Source: JBNKHG01 sp050290225 (GTDB lineage Bacteria > Pseudomonadota > Gammaproteobacteria > Pseudomonadales > Cellvibrionaceae). From it: 32,783 bases of DNA. A program made the translations under genes and the position numbers. Below, one piece after another: positions 23,197 to 30,976 of the stretch. Below the pieces are notes generated by a model that had not been told where the DNA came from, ran no database searches, and saw only the letters and a list, made by a program, of their open reading frames with translations. The number at the start of each line of letters is the position of its first letter. Within the stretch, counting starts at the first letter, position 1. The stretch is taken from the NCBI GenBank assembly GCA_050290225.1, contig JBNKHG010000014.1, positions 1 through 32,783 of the forward strand, read 5' to 3'.

Positions 23197-23883
23197 ATGA
23201 TCAGGTTACGACGCAGCCATGAGCGCGGTACGGGGCAGTTCGGCTGGTTACACAGCCGCCATACCTTCTCGTTCGCCAACTACTACGACACTCGCCATAT
23301 GGGTGTATCCAGCCTGCGGGTAATCAACGATGACTGGGTCAAGCCGGGCGCCGGTTTTGACACCCACCCGCATCGCGATATGGAGATCATCAGCTATATC
23401 CTGGAAGGCAGCATCGAACACCGGGACACGATGGGTTTTCATACCACCCTGACCGCAGGTGATGTCCAGGTAATGAGCGCGGGGACGGGAATCCTCCATA
23501 GCGAGTTCAACCCGTCCAAAACTGAAGAGCTCAATTTTCTGCAGATCTGGATACAGCCGAAGCAGACTGGTCTGACGCCGCGCTACACACAAAGCAATTA
23601 CGCCGAGTCAAAGGGCGTCACCCTGATCGTCTCAGCCGATGGCCGTGACGGTTCCCTGGCCATCAACCAGGACGCCAACATCTACAAGATCAACCTGGTG
23701 CAGCAAGTAACCACTTTCTCCGCCAACAACAAGCGCCGTTATTACCTGCATGTCGCCCGTGGCACGCTGGAGATTAACGGATCGCTGCTTACGGCGGGCG
23801 ATGGCGCCACCATCGATAGAGAAAGCTTTTTGAATCTCGAAGCGCTGAATGACAGCGAAGCATTGCTGTTCGAGCTGCCTTGA
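23197..23883 (+). CDS. Pirin-family bicupin protein
   Basis: A 228-residue bicupin. Seen: the pirin signature GFDTHPHRDMEIISYILEGS and GTGILHSEFNPS, supplying the metal ligands His57, His59, His101 and Glu103, which align with the human pirin ligands. Bacterial homologues such as E. coli YhhW can oxidise quercetin in vitro. The C-terminal cupin is less conserved, as is usual. A ribosome site (GAGGA) precedes the ATG. In this block it may act on an aromatic or flavonoid-like inducer, or be a redox sensor. Confidence 0.92.
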   Translation: MIRLRRSHERGTGQFGWLHSRHTFSFANYYDTRHMGVSSLRVINDDWVKPGAGFDTHPHRDMEIISYILEGSIEHRDTMGFHTTLTAGDVQVMSAGTGILHSEFNPSKTEELNFLQIWIQPKQTGLTPRYTQSNYAESKGVTLIVSADGRDGSLAINQDANIYKINLVQQVTTFSANNKRRYYLHVARGTLEINGSLLTAGDGATIDRESFLNLEALNDSEALLFELP

Positions 23884-23914
23884 CCACTGACACAAGACAA
23901 AAGGAGACAACATC

Positions 23915-24910
23915 ATGGGCCTACTAATTGAGGGTCAATGGGTTGACCGCTGGTACGACACCAAATCCACCGATGGTCGCTTCGTTCGCAGTGAAGCCCA
24001 GTTTCGCCACTGGATCACCGCGGACGGCAATGCCGGCCCGACAGGTGAAGCCGGATTCAAAGCAGAATCTGGTCGCTACCACTTGTACGTGTCGCTAGCC
24101 TGCCCCTGGGCACACCGCACACTGATCTTCCGGGAGATCAAAGGTCTCGAATCGATGATCTCCGTATCGGTGGTCAACCCCCTGATGGCCGAACAGGGCT
24201 GGACCTTCGAGCCCGATGAGGGTGTGATCCCCGACACGCTCAACGGGACGCACTATCTGCACCAGATATACCGCCTGGCACAGCCTGATTACACCGGCAG
24301 AGTCACCGTACCCGTGCTCTGGGACAAGCAGCGCCAAACCATCGTCAGCAACGAGTCGGCGGAGATCATCCGCATGCTCAACACTGCATTCGACCACCTC
24401 GGAGCCACGCCCGGCGACTTCTACCCGGAGGATCTGCAGGTAGAGATCGATACGCTGAACGACCAGATCTATAACACGGTCAACAACGGCGTTTATAAGG
24501 CGGGCTTCGCCACCACCCAAGAAGCCTACGAACAGGCGGTCTACCCGCTGTTCGACACTCTGGATCGCCTGGAACAACGCCTGGCATCACAGCGATACCT
24601 TCTCGGCAATCGTATAACCGAAGCGGATTGGCGCCTGTTTACCACGCTTATTCGCTTTGACGCTGTGTATCACGGTCATTTCAAGTGCAACCTGAGTCGG
24701 ATTGAGGATTACCAGAACCTATGGGGCTATGTACGTGAGCTGTATCAGTGGCCAGGTGTCGCAGCAACGGTAAACCTGCAGCATATCAAAGAACACTACT
24801 ACCGCAGTCACGGTACCATCAACCCCACCGGCGTAGTGCCAGTCGGGCCCCGACTGAATCTCCTGACCGCTCACGGCCGTGACCACCTCACCGGGTGCAG
24901 AGCCGATTAA
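23915..24910 (+). CDS. Glutathionyl-hydroquinone reductase (xi-class glutathione transferase)
   Basis: A 331-residue enzyme that reduces glutathionyl-hydroquinones to hydroquinones with release of glutathione disulfide. Seen: the catalytic Cys63 in YVSLACPWAHRTLIF, the NESAEIIRMLN glutathione-binding loop, and a C-terminal all-helical GST domain with YLLGNRITEADWRLFTTLIR. These match YqjG/ECM4/PcpF. Length is normal. A ribosome site (AAGGAG) precedes the ATG. Together with the DoxX and pirin genes it forms a small quinone-detoxification operon. Confidence 0.93.
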   Translation: MGLLIEGQWVDRWYDTKSTDGRFVRSEAQFRHWITADGNAGPTGEAGFKAESGRYHLYVSLACPWAHRTLIFREIKGLESMISVSVVNPLMAEQGWTFEPDEGVIPDTLNGTHYLHQIYRLAQPDYTGRVTVPVLWDKQRQTIVSNESAEIIRMLNTAFDHLGATPGDFYPEDLQVEIDTLNDQIYNTVNNGVYKAGFATTQEAYEQAVYPLFDTLDRLEQRLASQRYLLGNRITEADWRLFTTLIRFDAVYHGHFKCNLSRIEDYQNLWGYVRELYQWPGVAATVNLQHIKEHYYRSHGTINPTGVVPVGPRLNLLTAHGRDHLTGCRAD

Positions 24911-24937
24911 TCACCCGAAAGACGAACTACGAAACGC

Positions 24938-25120
24938 ATCGAAACCGCCATACTGGATCTGGACAAGCCTGAGACCCTGGCTCCGGCATACCAGGGAGTG
25001 GAGAAGTTGTTCCTGATCCTGGGCAACGTCGAAATCAAAGTCGATCCAACCGAGGGAACCTGCCAACATCAGGATTCCCGAGATCTGCCAGCGGCCGTCG
25101 ATTTCGCCCCCCCTGAGTGA
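24938..25120 (+). pseudogene. Fragment of an NmrA-like NAD(P)-binding oxidoreductase
   Basis: A frame open from just after the previous stop to TGA at 25118-25120. It contains ETAILDLDKPETLAPAYQGV and then EKLFLIL, the conserved segment after the Rossmann start in NmrA/QorB-type proteins (D-L-KPETL--AL-GVD-VFLL). The Rossmann glycine motif before it and the rest after it are missing. By position it was probably the next gene of the quinone-stress operon. Confidence 0.55.
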
Positions 25121-25136
25121 CTGCCTTGGCGGCATT

Positions 25137-25436
25137 TTACACATTAAGGGAGGCATGCCCCCTGAAGACCGAGGCCTGAAGATCATCGTAATCGGATCTG
25201 AATAGCGCCACATTCAGCTCCGCGGCACCGTTTAACAGGCTCATTTTGGTGCCGACCTCGACACTCATAACCTCTTCTTCTTTAAAGTCGGCACTTTCCG
25301 GATCATTCTGTATATAGAAGGAGTTAAAACCACCCGCTTTAAAGCCTGTAGAGGTAGTGGCATAGGCCATCACATCCGAAGTGACATCCCACGGCAAATT
25401 GGCAGACAAGGTCAGGCTTTCCTCATCGTGGCCCAG
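25137..25436 (-). pseudogene. Fragment of a TonB-dependent outer-membrane receptor
   Basis: About 100 codons of a receptor beta-barrel: LTLSANLPWDVTSDVMAYAT, STGFKAGGFNSFY, FKEEEVMSVEVGTKMSLLNG, and ELNVALFRSDYDDLQASVFRG. The pattern YA-ys-GFKaGGFN ... E---SyEvG-K ... aafyidY-dlQ is diagnostic of the C-terminal barrel of large TonB receptors. Plug domain, N-terminal barrel and the last strands are all missing. It lies tail to tail with the NmrA fragment, so two deletions meet near 25121-25136. Confidence 0.75.
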
Positions 25437-25449
25437 GTTATCTAGCGAG

Positions 25450-25466
25450 TTGGGGGGACATTCACC
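25450..25466. repeat. GGGGACATT-type sequence, left of the TetR/ABC1 block
   Basis: TTGGGGGGACATTCACC. Related sequences occur at 27821-27834 and 27845-27858 in the same orientation. Such motifs resemble ends of small mobile elements (ends reading TGTCCCC). It lies where the TonB-receptor fragment loses similarity. Confidence 0.45.
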
Positions 25467-25651
25467 GAGAATCATCGCTGACCTAGCAAGTGCCCTATAC
25501 TTGACCACAGACCGAGTGGCAAAAGGGGGCATTACAGAGAGTTCGACTCCTGTGACAAGGCAGAAAGTGAATCTCTTTAATCGGCTCTCTATGTCGCCTG
25601 TTCTCTAACAGAGGACCGGGTGACGAATCCCCCCCAATCGAGGGCAGTGTT

Positions 25652-26272
25652 ATGAAAGAGGGATTGCAGCAGGCAGAAAACAGCCCGCAGGTGTTGGACG
25701 CCGATGAGATTCTCGATACGGCATTGAAGATGGCCGGTGAAGAAGCGAACTGGTACGACCTCAGTCTGGTGGAGTTGGCCAAGCGTTGCAATGCGCCGGT
25801 GAACGATGTTCGCCGCTATTACCCGGATACCAACGCCATTGCCAATGCCTGGTTTGCCCGGGCGCTGGACGCGATGCTTGCCCCGCAAGCTGAGAATGTC
25901 GAGAATCTCTCCACCAGGGATCTGCTCGACTTTATCATCTGGCGCTGGTTCGAGGCGCTAGAGCCCTACCACCAGGTTACCACTCAGATGCTGGGGGCCA
26001 AGCTTCATCTGCCACACATCCATCACTGGGTGCCGATGGTTTTTGAACTGTCGCGCCTGGTTCAGCTCTGGCGCGACGCGGCCGGACTGCATACGGGCGG
26101 TCGACGCCGGCAGATTGAGGAGACTGTACTGACCGGGATTTTTCTGGCCACCTTGCGAGAGTGGTGCCGGGACGACAGTCCACAGCATACCGATACCCAC
26201 TCACGGCTCCTGCGCCGGCTGAGCAGAGCGGAACGGGCCGCCGAATTCTGGTTTTTGTCCAGGGCATCCTGA
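25652..26272 (+). CDS. TetR-family regulator
   Basis: A 206-residue protein. Seen: an N-terminal helix-turn-helix (about 17-62, DADEILDTALKMAGEEANWY then LSLVELAKRCNAPVNDVRRYY) and an all-helical C-terminal part with YHQVTTQMLGAKLHLPHIHH. The ribosome site is weak. It converges on an ABC1-family kinase gene 191 bp away; TetR and ABC1 genes are repeatedly neighbours in gammaproteobacteria, often within membrane-lipid or quinone-related loci. The ligand is unknown. Confidence 0.8.
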   Translation: MKEGLQQAENSPQVLDADEILDTALKMAGEEANWYDLSLVELAKRCNAPVNDVRRYYPDTNAIANAWFARALDAMLAPQAENVENLSTRDLLDFIIWRWFEALEPYHQVTTQMLGAKLHLPHIHHWVPMVFELSRLVQLWRDAAGLHTGGRRRQIEETVLTGIFLATLREWCRDDSPQHTDTHSRLLRRLSRAERAAEFWFLSRAS

Positions 26273-26463
26273 AATCAACCCAGCTTGAACAGAGGGCTAT
26301 CCCGGATATTTCACAGAGAACTCGTTTTACAGGGGAAAGCTGGCTAAGCGTGTTGCTCGATCGTCCGCAATAGCATAGCCGTAGCTATGATTTAAGGAGG
26401 ATTGTCATCACAAATTACCGGTATACGCTACCGCCTTCATGAAATATCCAGGCTATGCGGGAG

Positions 26464-27771
26464 TCAGTATAGGTAGGGTGCCACCAGAGCGCCCACGTCG
26501 ATCCGTGCCCGCAGGCGGGCGCACAGCAGGTAGGTACCGGTGAATTTCCGGTGCAGGAAGAGAAGATCGGTTGGTGGCAGATGCATGTAGCGCTGATTCA
26601 GGCGCAGGGTGATAGCGTAGTCCGCAACCCGGTGCGCCAGATCAGAGGTGCCGAAATCGAATGGCCCCGGGTTGCGGATGGGCTCGGCAACCGCGTTGAT
26701 CATTTCACACAGTGCACGCCGGTAAGGCTCAGCGTCATTCGCTCTCAGATAACCCAGCGTTACCGCGTGGGACTCGATGGCAGAAATATCACCCTCCCGT
26801 GCCTCGCGCATCAGGTGCCGAAAAGAATCAATCAACTCGGGGGTGTAACGCCGCGTTGCGCCGAAATCGAGCAACCCGATCCTGTCCTGATCGGGTTCGT
26901 AGCGGTAGTTTCCGAAATGGGCATCGGTCTGTACCAGGTGCCATTCAAAAACCTCTTTCATGACCAGATCCAGCAACCGGCTCGCGATCCGGTTGCGTAC
27001 CGGACGGGGAACGTCGGAAAGCGTCTCGATCGGGACACCGGAGACGAAGGACATCGCGAGCACCTCAGCGGTGGTCCGTGAATTGTCCACGGTCGGGAGT
27101 TCGAATCCGGAATCGTTGCCGATGAAGCGTTGGTATTCGGCAATATTCTCCGCCTCGGCACAATAATCGGCCTCTAGGTGGAGTTGCCGTTTGGCCTCCA
27201 TGAGATGCGGCGAAATATCGTCATCGCGCGGCACCAGGCGCAACATACGGAACAGGGTTGCCACATTGTCGACATCGCTGTCGATGCTTTTTCGAATCCC
27301 GGGGTACTGAACCTTTATCGCAAGATGCTGCCCATCCCGGGTGGTGGCCTCGTGCACTTGGCCGATGGAGGCGGCGGCCAGTGGGGTGAAGGAGAATCGA
27401 CGAAACGCCTTCTCCCAATCTTTTCCCCAGGCCCCTTCCAGCACCCTCGCCACCTGCCCGAGCGGCATCGGGCGTGCATTCTCACGCAGCATGGCGAGTA
27501 TCTGTGTCAACTCGGGAGGAAGATAATCACCCGCTTCCATTGAGAGCAGTTGACCAACTTTCATGACCGCTCCGCGCATCTCCGACAGCCGTTCGGTCAG
27601 GCGCCTGGCATTGCCCGGTGTCAGCAACAGATCAGCAGCACGCAGTGGTTTGCCAGCGAGCAGCGTCGACGCGCCCTCGCTGATCATATCTCCCGCTATG
27701 CGCCCGACCAAGCCGCCAAGCTTCAACAGGCGGCGCGCTCTGTGGATCGGCAGGGGTTTCTCCTGGGTCAA
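26464..27771 (-). CDS. ABC1/UbiB-family protein kinase-like protein (TTG start)
   Basis: A 435-residue ADCK/UbiB-family atypical kinase. Seen: the family KxGQ signature VMKVGQLLSMEAGDYLPPEL, the Ala-rich loop AAASIGQVHEA in place of the usual glycine loop, the catalytic loop QTDAHFGNYRY and the metal-binding LLDFGATRRY. Relatives support ubiquinone biosynthesis or lipid homeostasis by ATPase activity rather than classical protein phosphorylation. It lacks the C-terminal membrane helices of true UbiB. The start is a TTG at 27771 with GGAGGT 11 bases upstream; an out-of-frame ATG-CCT-TGA mini-ORF sits better spaced from that ribosome site and its stop overlaps the TTG. Confidence 0.88.
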   Translation of the reverse strand: MTQEKPLPIHRARRLLKLGGLVGRIAGDMISEGASTLLAGKPLRAADLLLTPGNARRLTERLSEMRGAVMKVGQLLSMEAGDYLPPELTQILAMLRENARPMPLGQVARVLEGAWGKDWEKAFRRFSFTPLAAASIGQVHEATTRDGQHLAIKVQYPGIRKSIDSDVDNVATLFRMLRLVPRDDDISPHLMEAKRQLHLEADYCAEAENIAEYQRFIGNDSGFELPTVDNSRTTAEVLAMSFVSGVPIETLSDVPRPVRNRIASRLLDLVMKEVFEWHLVQTDAHFGNYRYEPDQDRIGLLDFGATRRYTPELIDSFRHLMREAREGDISAIESHAVTLGYLRANDAEPYRRALCEMINAVAEPIRNPGPFDFGTSDLAHRVADYAITLRLNQRYMHLPPTDLLFLHRKFTGTYLLCARLRARIDVGALVAPYLY

Positions 27772-27820
27772 GGCATTATCTGACCTCCGGCAGTTTCGGT
27801 TTGATGGTCAATAGCTGGTT

Positions 27821-27858
27821 TTTAGGACATTTACCACACGTCACTTGGGGACATTGCC
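27821..27858. repeat. Two GGACATT-type sequences right of the TetR/ABC1 block
   Basis: TTTAGGACATTTACC and TTGGGGACATTGCC lie 10 bp apart in the same orientation and resemble the copy at 25450-25466. They bracket the 2.4-kb TetR/ABC1 segment and look like footprints of small mobile elements. Confidence 0.4.
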
Positions 27859-28058
27859 CGGCGAAGAGTCTTTGCATCCAATCTTAGAGGCTCCCAAGAC
27901 GGCGAAAAGTTCCCGAGCAGAAAAGAGAGGCGCTGTCGGGGATTATCACTCTGGTACACATCACCAGAATACCCGAGCTAAGGTAAGCGAACCCAAAATT
28001 GACAATTTCAACCACAAACACCAAGAAGATCATTTTTTTGAGCAGCCAGTTGGATCAC
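27859..28058. other. Gene-free stretch, no feature recognised
   Basis: A plus-strand frame of about 70 codons runs through it (from 27845) but has no ribosome site or family resemblance. Composition differs from the neighbouring genes (more A/T), consistent with junk between mobile-element footprints. Confidence 0.4.
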
Positions 28059-28205
28059 TCAAGTGGTAACGGGCTCGATATCGACACTCATAGTTCCTTT
28101 AATCCGCTCAAATCTCAGCGCAGCCAGAAGCGACTCCCCTGTAGGCCCATCCAACTTCCAACAATCAACAGTCCACGGACGCTTTTGGTCAAATTGAGCC
28201 TTGGC
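28059..28205 (-). pseudogene. Unidentified coding remnant
   Basis: Forty-eight codons without a start, bounded by an upstream TAG and ending in TGA. The peptide looks protein-like (AKAQFDQKRPWTVDCWKLDG, then ESLLAALRFERIKGTMSVDI). No family recognised; a tail of a deleted gene is the likeliest explanation. Confidence 0.3.
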
Positions 28206-28234
28206 CTAGGCCGCTATTGGAATAGTAACTGTAT

Positions 28235-28271
28235 GAAGAAATTGGTAGACGTGAGTGATTCAAAATCATCA
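28235..28271 (+). pseudogene. tRNA-Leu(CAA)-like fragment
   Basis: GAAATTGGTAGAC, six bases, then GATTCAAAATC reproduces the D-arm and anticodon arm (anticodon CAA) of proteobacterial tRNA-Leu with the exact spacing between them. The acceptor stem, variable arm and T-arm do not form here, so it is a remnant and not a functional tRNA gene. tRNA-Leu genes are common integration sites for genomic islands. Confidence 0.45.
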
Positions 28272-28310
28272 AGCGATTTTGATTCCCAGGAAAAATTTGA
28301 GCAGTTGACC

Positions 28311-28868
28311 CTATTGCGCGGATGCCGTGCCCGGGGTCAGACCCGACAGCAGCTCCAGGGTGATATCGGCAAAACCGATCACCCGACCGCCAAACCGACC
28401 GCTGAACTGCCTTGCATCCGCTTCTGTTTTAAACGACGCCAGGGTTGGTCCCATTGCGCCCTGCTGGCTGTGATTAACTACATAGAAGGCGCTCCTGGCA
28501 TCGATAAAGGCGTTATCGTCCGGCGACTCCCAGGGAGCGACCGCCATATCGTGAACAAATACCCGGGCGGCGCGGTGGATATTTTCCGGCTGCAACAGGA
28601 AGGCGAAAAGATCACGGGTAGAGCAGAATTTTTGTGTCCTCGCCTGTCCGCGGGTGTACTGTTCACCCTTGGGGCCGGGGAAGCCGCGGATAATCATACC
28701 GCAGAGGTGACACTCGTCGGCGGATTCTATCGCTACGGCGCGCTGCATCACATCCACCTCGCTGCTCTCACCGCATACGGTAATCGCCGTTACCAGCAAC
28801 AGCGCCGCTACCGCCGGTAAAAGCCCTGCTGTCACCTGTATAACAGTTTGCATCAGTTTCGGTATCAC
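28311..28868 (-). CDS. nosL: NosL-like copper-binding accessory protein
   Basis: A 185-residue exported protein from the GTG at 28868, which overlaps the nosY stop (GTGA) and follows GAGGAG. Seen: an N-terminal hydrophobic segment (about 14-30) ending in Cys32, a possible lipidation site though the lipobox ITVC is poor; the NosL copper site in ADECHLCGMIIRGFPGPKGE; and DARSAFYVV, MGPTLASFKTEADA and GGRVIGFADIT. NosL is a lipoprotein Cu(I) chaperone for assembly of nitrous oxide reductase. No nosZ is in the window, so its client is not visible. Confidence 0.88.
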   Translation of the reverse strand: MIPKLMQTVIQVTAGLLPAVAALLLVTAITVCGESSEVDVMQRAVAIESADECHLCGMIIRGFPGPKGEQYTRGQARTQKFCSTRDLFAFLLQPENIHRAARVFVHDMAVAPWESPDDNAFIDARSAFYVVNHSQQGAMGPTLASFKTEADARQFSGRFGGRVIGFADITLELLSGLTPGTASAQ

Positions 28869-29689
28869 AACGCTCTCCTCTTGAACAGGGTCCAGGCCAG
28901 GGCCAGAGGTGCAACAATCCATATCACCATAACCGCAATCAACATGCCCATCGTTGGCTGGCTCTGTTGGGCAATCTGTAAAACGCCGCCGTAACTTTCG
29001 GCGTTGATCATCAGATAGTTGAGCAGGCGAAAAATATCCGTGGGATTTAACAGCAGCAGCAGTGGAACCAGTTCGCGGTTGATATCCCCTTCACTGGCCA
29101 CCAGCAACGCCATCAACCCCAGGTCGAACACCAGAACAAACAGGAACCAAACCAGCAGTGCCAGTCCCGCGGCCCTGGATTTTTCAGCGGCGATAACGCT
29201 GATCACAAAGGCCAACGCCACAAATACCCATCCCAGCAAGACCGCTGATACGATAAAACCACCGAAGGTGCTCAATACTTCGGCGGCATCGACGTCGCTG
29301 AAACTGACAATCGCCAGAGCGGCCACGCCAAAACCCAGCAGTGCCGACACCGCCAGTATCGCCCCCTGTCCCAGGAATTTGCCCAGTAATAGCTGGGCGC
29401 GACTCAGGGGATAGGTGAGCAACAGCAACATGGTACCCTGCTCATACTCCCCCACAAAAGCGCTGTAGGAGAGCATCAGGGCGATCAGGGGAATCAACAC
29501 CACCGCGAGGCTGGCGAGACTGATGATGGTGGAGTGCAACGAGGTAAACCCCAGGGTACCGGACGCGGCGGAGCCAAAATAGGCAAGCCCCAACGAGAGC
29601 ACTGCAAAGATCAGGGTAATGGCGCCAGTCCATCGATTGCGCAGGCCATCCTTGAATTCTTTACCGGCGACGATGAGCAGTTTATCCAT
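28865..29689 (-). CDS. nosY: NosY-like ABC permease
   Basis: A 274-residue inner-membrane protein with six predicted helices, from the ATG at 29689 (MDKLLIVAGKEFKDGLRNRW), preceded by GGAGG. The ATG overlaps the last eight bases of nosF, and the stop overlaps nosL. Typical blocks are GEYEQGTMLLLLTYPLSRAQ and LGWVFVALAFVISVIAAEKS. With NosF and NosD it forms the transporter-like complex that supports maturation of the copper centre of nitrous oxide reductase. The frame is open eight codons further upstream, which I reject. Confidence 0.88.
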   Translation of the reverse strand: MDKLLIVAGKEFKDGLRNRWTGAITLIFAVLSLGLAYFGSAASGTLGFTSLHSTIISLASLAVVLIPLIALMLSYSAFVGEYEQGTMLLLLTYPLSRAQLLLGKFLGQGAILAVSALLGFGVAALAIVSFSDVDAAEVLSTFGGFIVSAVLLGWVFVALAFVISVIAAEKSRAAGLALLVWFLFVLVFDLGLMALLVASEGDINRELVPLLLLLNPTDIFRLLNYLMINAESYGGVLQIAQQSQPTMGMLIAVMVIWIVAPLALAWTLFKRRAL

Positions 29690-30818
29690 GGCTAACCTCC
29701 TCACAGCACTCACGATGAAGATCGTTGGGCCTGTTTCTGTTCAAATTATTCGCGCTGATTGACGTCTTCATTTTTTCAAAGCTCGCGCCTTCAAAGCTCA
29801 CGTCTTCAGAACCTGCCTGATTTTCGGAATCCGTACCATCGGGATGGTTCTGTGAGATATAGTAGCGGTATAGCTCTTCCAGGGAAGGCTGACGCAACTC
29901 GATATCCCTCAGCCCTGGAATGGCCAACAGCTGGCGCATCACCGACAACTTTTTCTCGCACGGCACCAGCAGTTTCTGACCGCCATTGAGGGGGCTACCG
30001 GAAAGGTATTTTCCCAGGGAACTCTCTGAAAAAAGATTTTGGGAATAACTGCCCAGCGATTCCATGACAGGGCCTTTTACGCAGATTTCCACCGGCAGTG
30101 AAGCTTTTTCCCGCAACTCTTCCAGCGATCCCAGTGCCAGGAGCCGGCCGCTACTGAGGTTCATCGCCCGATCAATATGTGCCTCCACCCCCGGCAGCAC
30201 ATGAGAGCAGAGAATCACCGCGCAGCCACCGCTTTTCAATCGGTCCACAGTTGCGTAGAAATCACCGGTGGCCACCGGGTCCAACCCCACGGTGGGCTCA
30301 TCCAACAGCAGCAGCCGCGGATCTCCCAGCAGCGCCTGGGCCAGGCCCAAACGCTGGCGCATCCCCTTTGAATAGGTTTTCACAGCACGGTGTGCCGCTT
30401 TTCCAAGCCCAACCTCCGACAACAACCGCTCAGCTTCGCGGTTGTCAAAACCCTTGAGACGGGCGAAGTAGCGCAACACTTCACGGCCGGTCAATTGATC
30501 GTAGAAACTGACGTTCTCGGGCAGGTAACCGAATTGGCGGCGGTAATGGTGTGAGTCGTTTGCGGTTGGACTGTGCCCCATGGCCAAGACCTCGCCGGCA
30601 CTTGGTTCGATAACGCCCAGAATCAGTTTCATCAGGGTGCTCTTGCCGGCGCCGTTGTGGCCAAACAGGCCCAACACCTCGCCCGGGGCAATGGTCAGTG
30701 AGATCGATTTGAGGGCACACACACTGCCGAACTGTTTTTCCATATCGCGCAAGTGGACTATATCCTCGCTCACTATACCCTCGCTCACTATACCCTCGCT
30801 CACTATGCTCTCACTCAT
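29682..30818 (-). CDS. nosF: NosF-like ABC ATPase with extended ends
   Basis: A 378-residue ATPase. Seen: Walker A GLFGHNGAGKSTLMKL, Q-loop GYLPENVSFYD, signature YSKGMRQRLGLAQAL, Walker B LLLLDEPTVGLDP and H-loop VILCSHVLPG. It is about 70 residues longer than usual NosF: the N-terminus carries a SEGIV-SEGIV-SEDIV repeat from a 15-bp tandem duplication, and the C-terminus (about 320-378) is a low-complexity acidic then basic tail that reads into nosY. The ATG overlaps the stop of the nosD remnant (ATGA); GGAG lies 7 bases upstream. The core is intact. Confidence 0.9.
   Translation of the reverse strand: MSESIVSEGIVSEGIVSEDIVHLRDMEKQFGSVCALKSISLTIAPGEVLGLFGHNGAGKSTLMKLILGVIEPSAGEVLAMGHSPTANDSHHYRRQFGYLPENVSFYDQLTGREVLRYFARLKGFDNREAERLLSEVGLGKAAHRAVKTYSKGMRQRLGLAQALLGDPRLLLLDEPTVGLDPVATGDFYATVDRLKSGGCAVILCSHVLPGVEAHIDRAMNLSSGRLLALGSLEELREKASLPVEICVKGPVMESLGSYSQNLFSESSLGKYLSGSPLNGGQKLLVPCEKKLSVMRQLLAIPGLRDIELRQPSLEELYRYYISQNHPDGTDSENQAGSEDVSFEGASFEKMKTSISANNLNRNRPNDLHRECCEEVSHG
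30764..30808. repeat. 15-bp tandem repeat, three copies, within the nosF start
   Basis: CCTCGCTCACTATAC at 30764, 30779 and (one change) 30794. Read on the minus strand, it encodes the repeated pentapeptide SEGIV at the N-terminus of NosF. Copy-number change would be in frame. Confidence 0.92.
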
Positions 30819-30976
30819 GAAGAAGCTCCAGAGGTATTTACGGAGTTAAATTGAGCGGGGGATTTCATTAGCGGGAAGCTGTCCTGCACTCCCGGGGATT
30901 TCAGTACCGGAAACTGCTGTTGAACCCAGCGCAGCAGTAATACTGCCGGACTGTGCATCAGTACCTTTGCTTCGGG
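30815..30976 (-). pseudogene. nosD: C-terminal remnant of nosD
   Basis: About 53 codons ending in TGA that overlaps the nosF ATG. The peptide PEAKVLMHSPAVLLLRWVQQ, then QFPVLKSPGVQDSFPLM, matches the C-terminal end of NosD proteins (SPA--LLR ... FPv--SPGV-D-FPLM), the periplasmic beta-helix partner of NosFY. The frame stays open further upstream but loses the NosD pattern, so the first roughly 85 to 90 percent of the gene has been replaced. Confidence 0.75.

Noticed and set aside
24911..25213. 100-residue minus-strand frame
   Set aside because: It is antisense to the NmrA-like fragment and crosses into the TonB-receptor fragment; no start site or family match.
26372..26392. Small hairpin CATAGC-CGTA-GCTATG between the TetR and ABC1 genes as a terminator
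   Set aside because: The stem is short and AT-containing and no T tract follows on either strand.
27999..28820. 273-residue plus-strand frame across nosL
   Set aside because: Most of it is antisense to nosL, and the rest is the remnant region; no ribosome site or recognisable domain.
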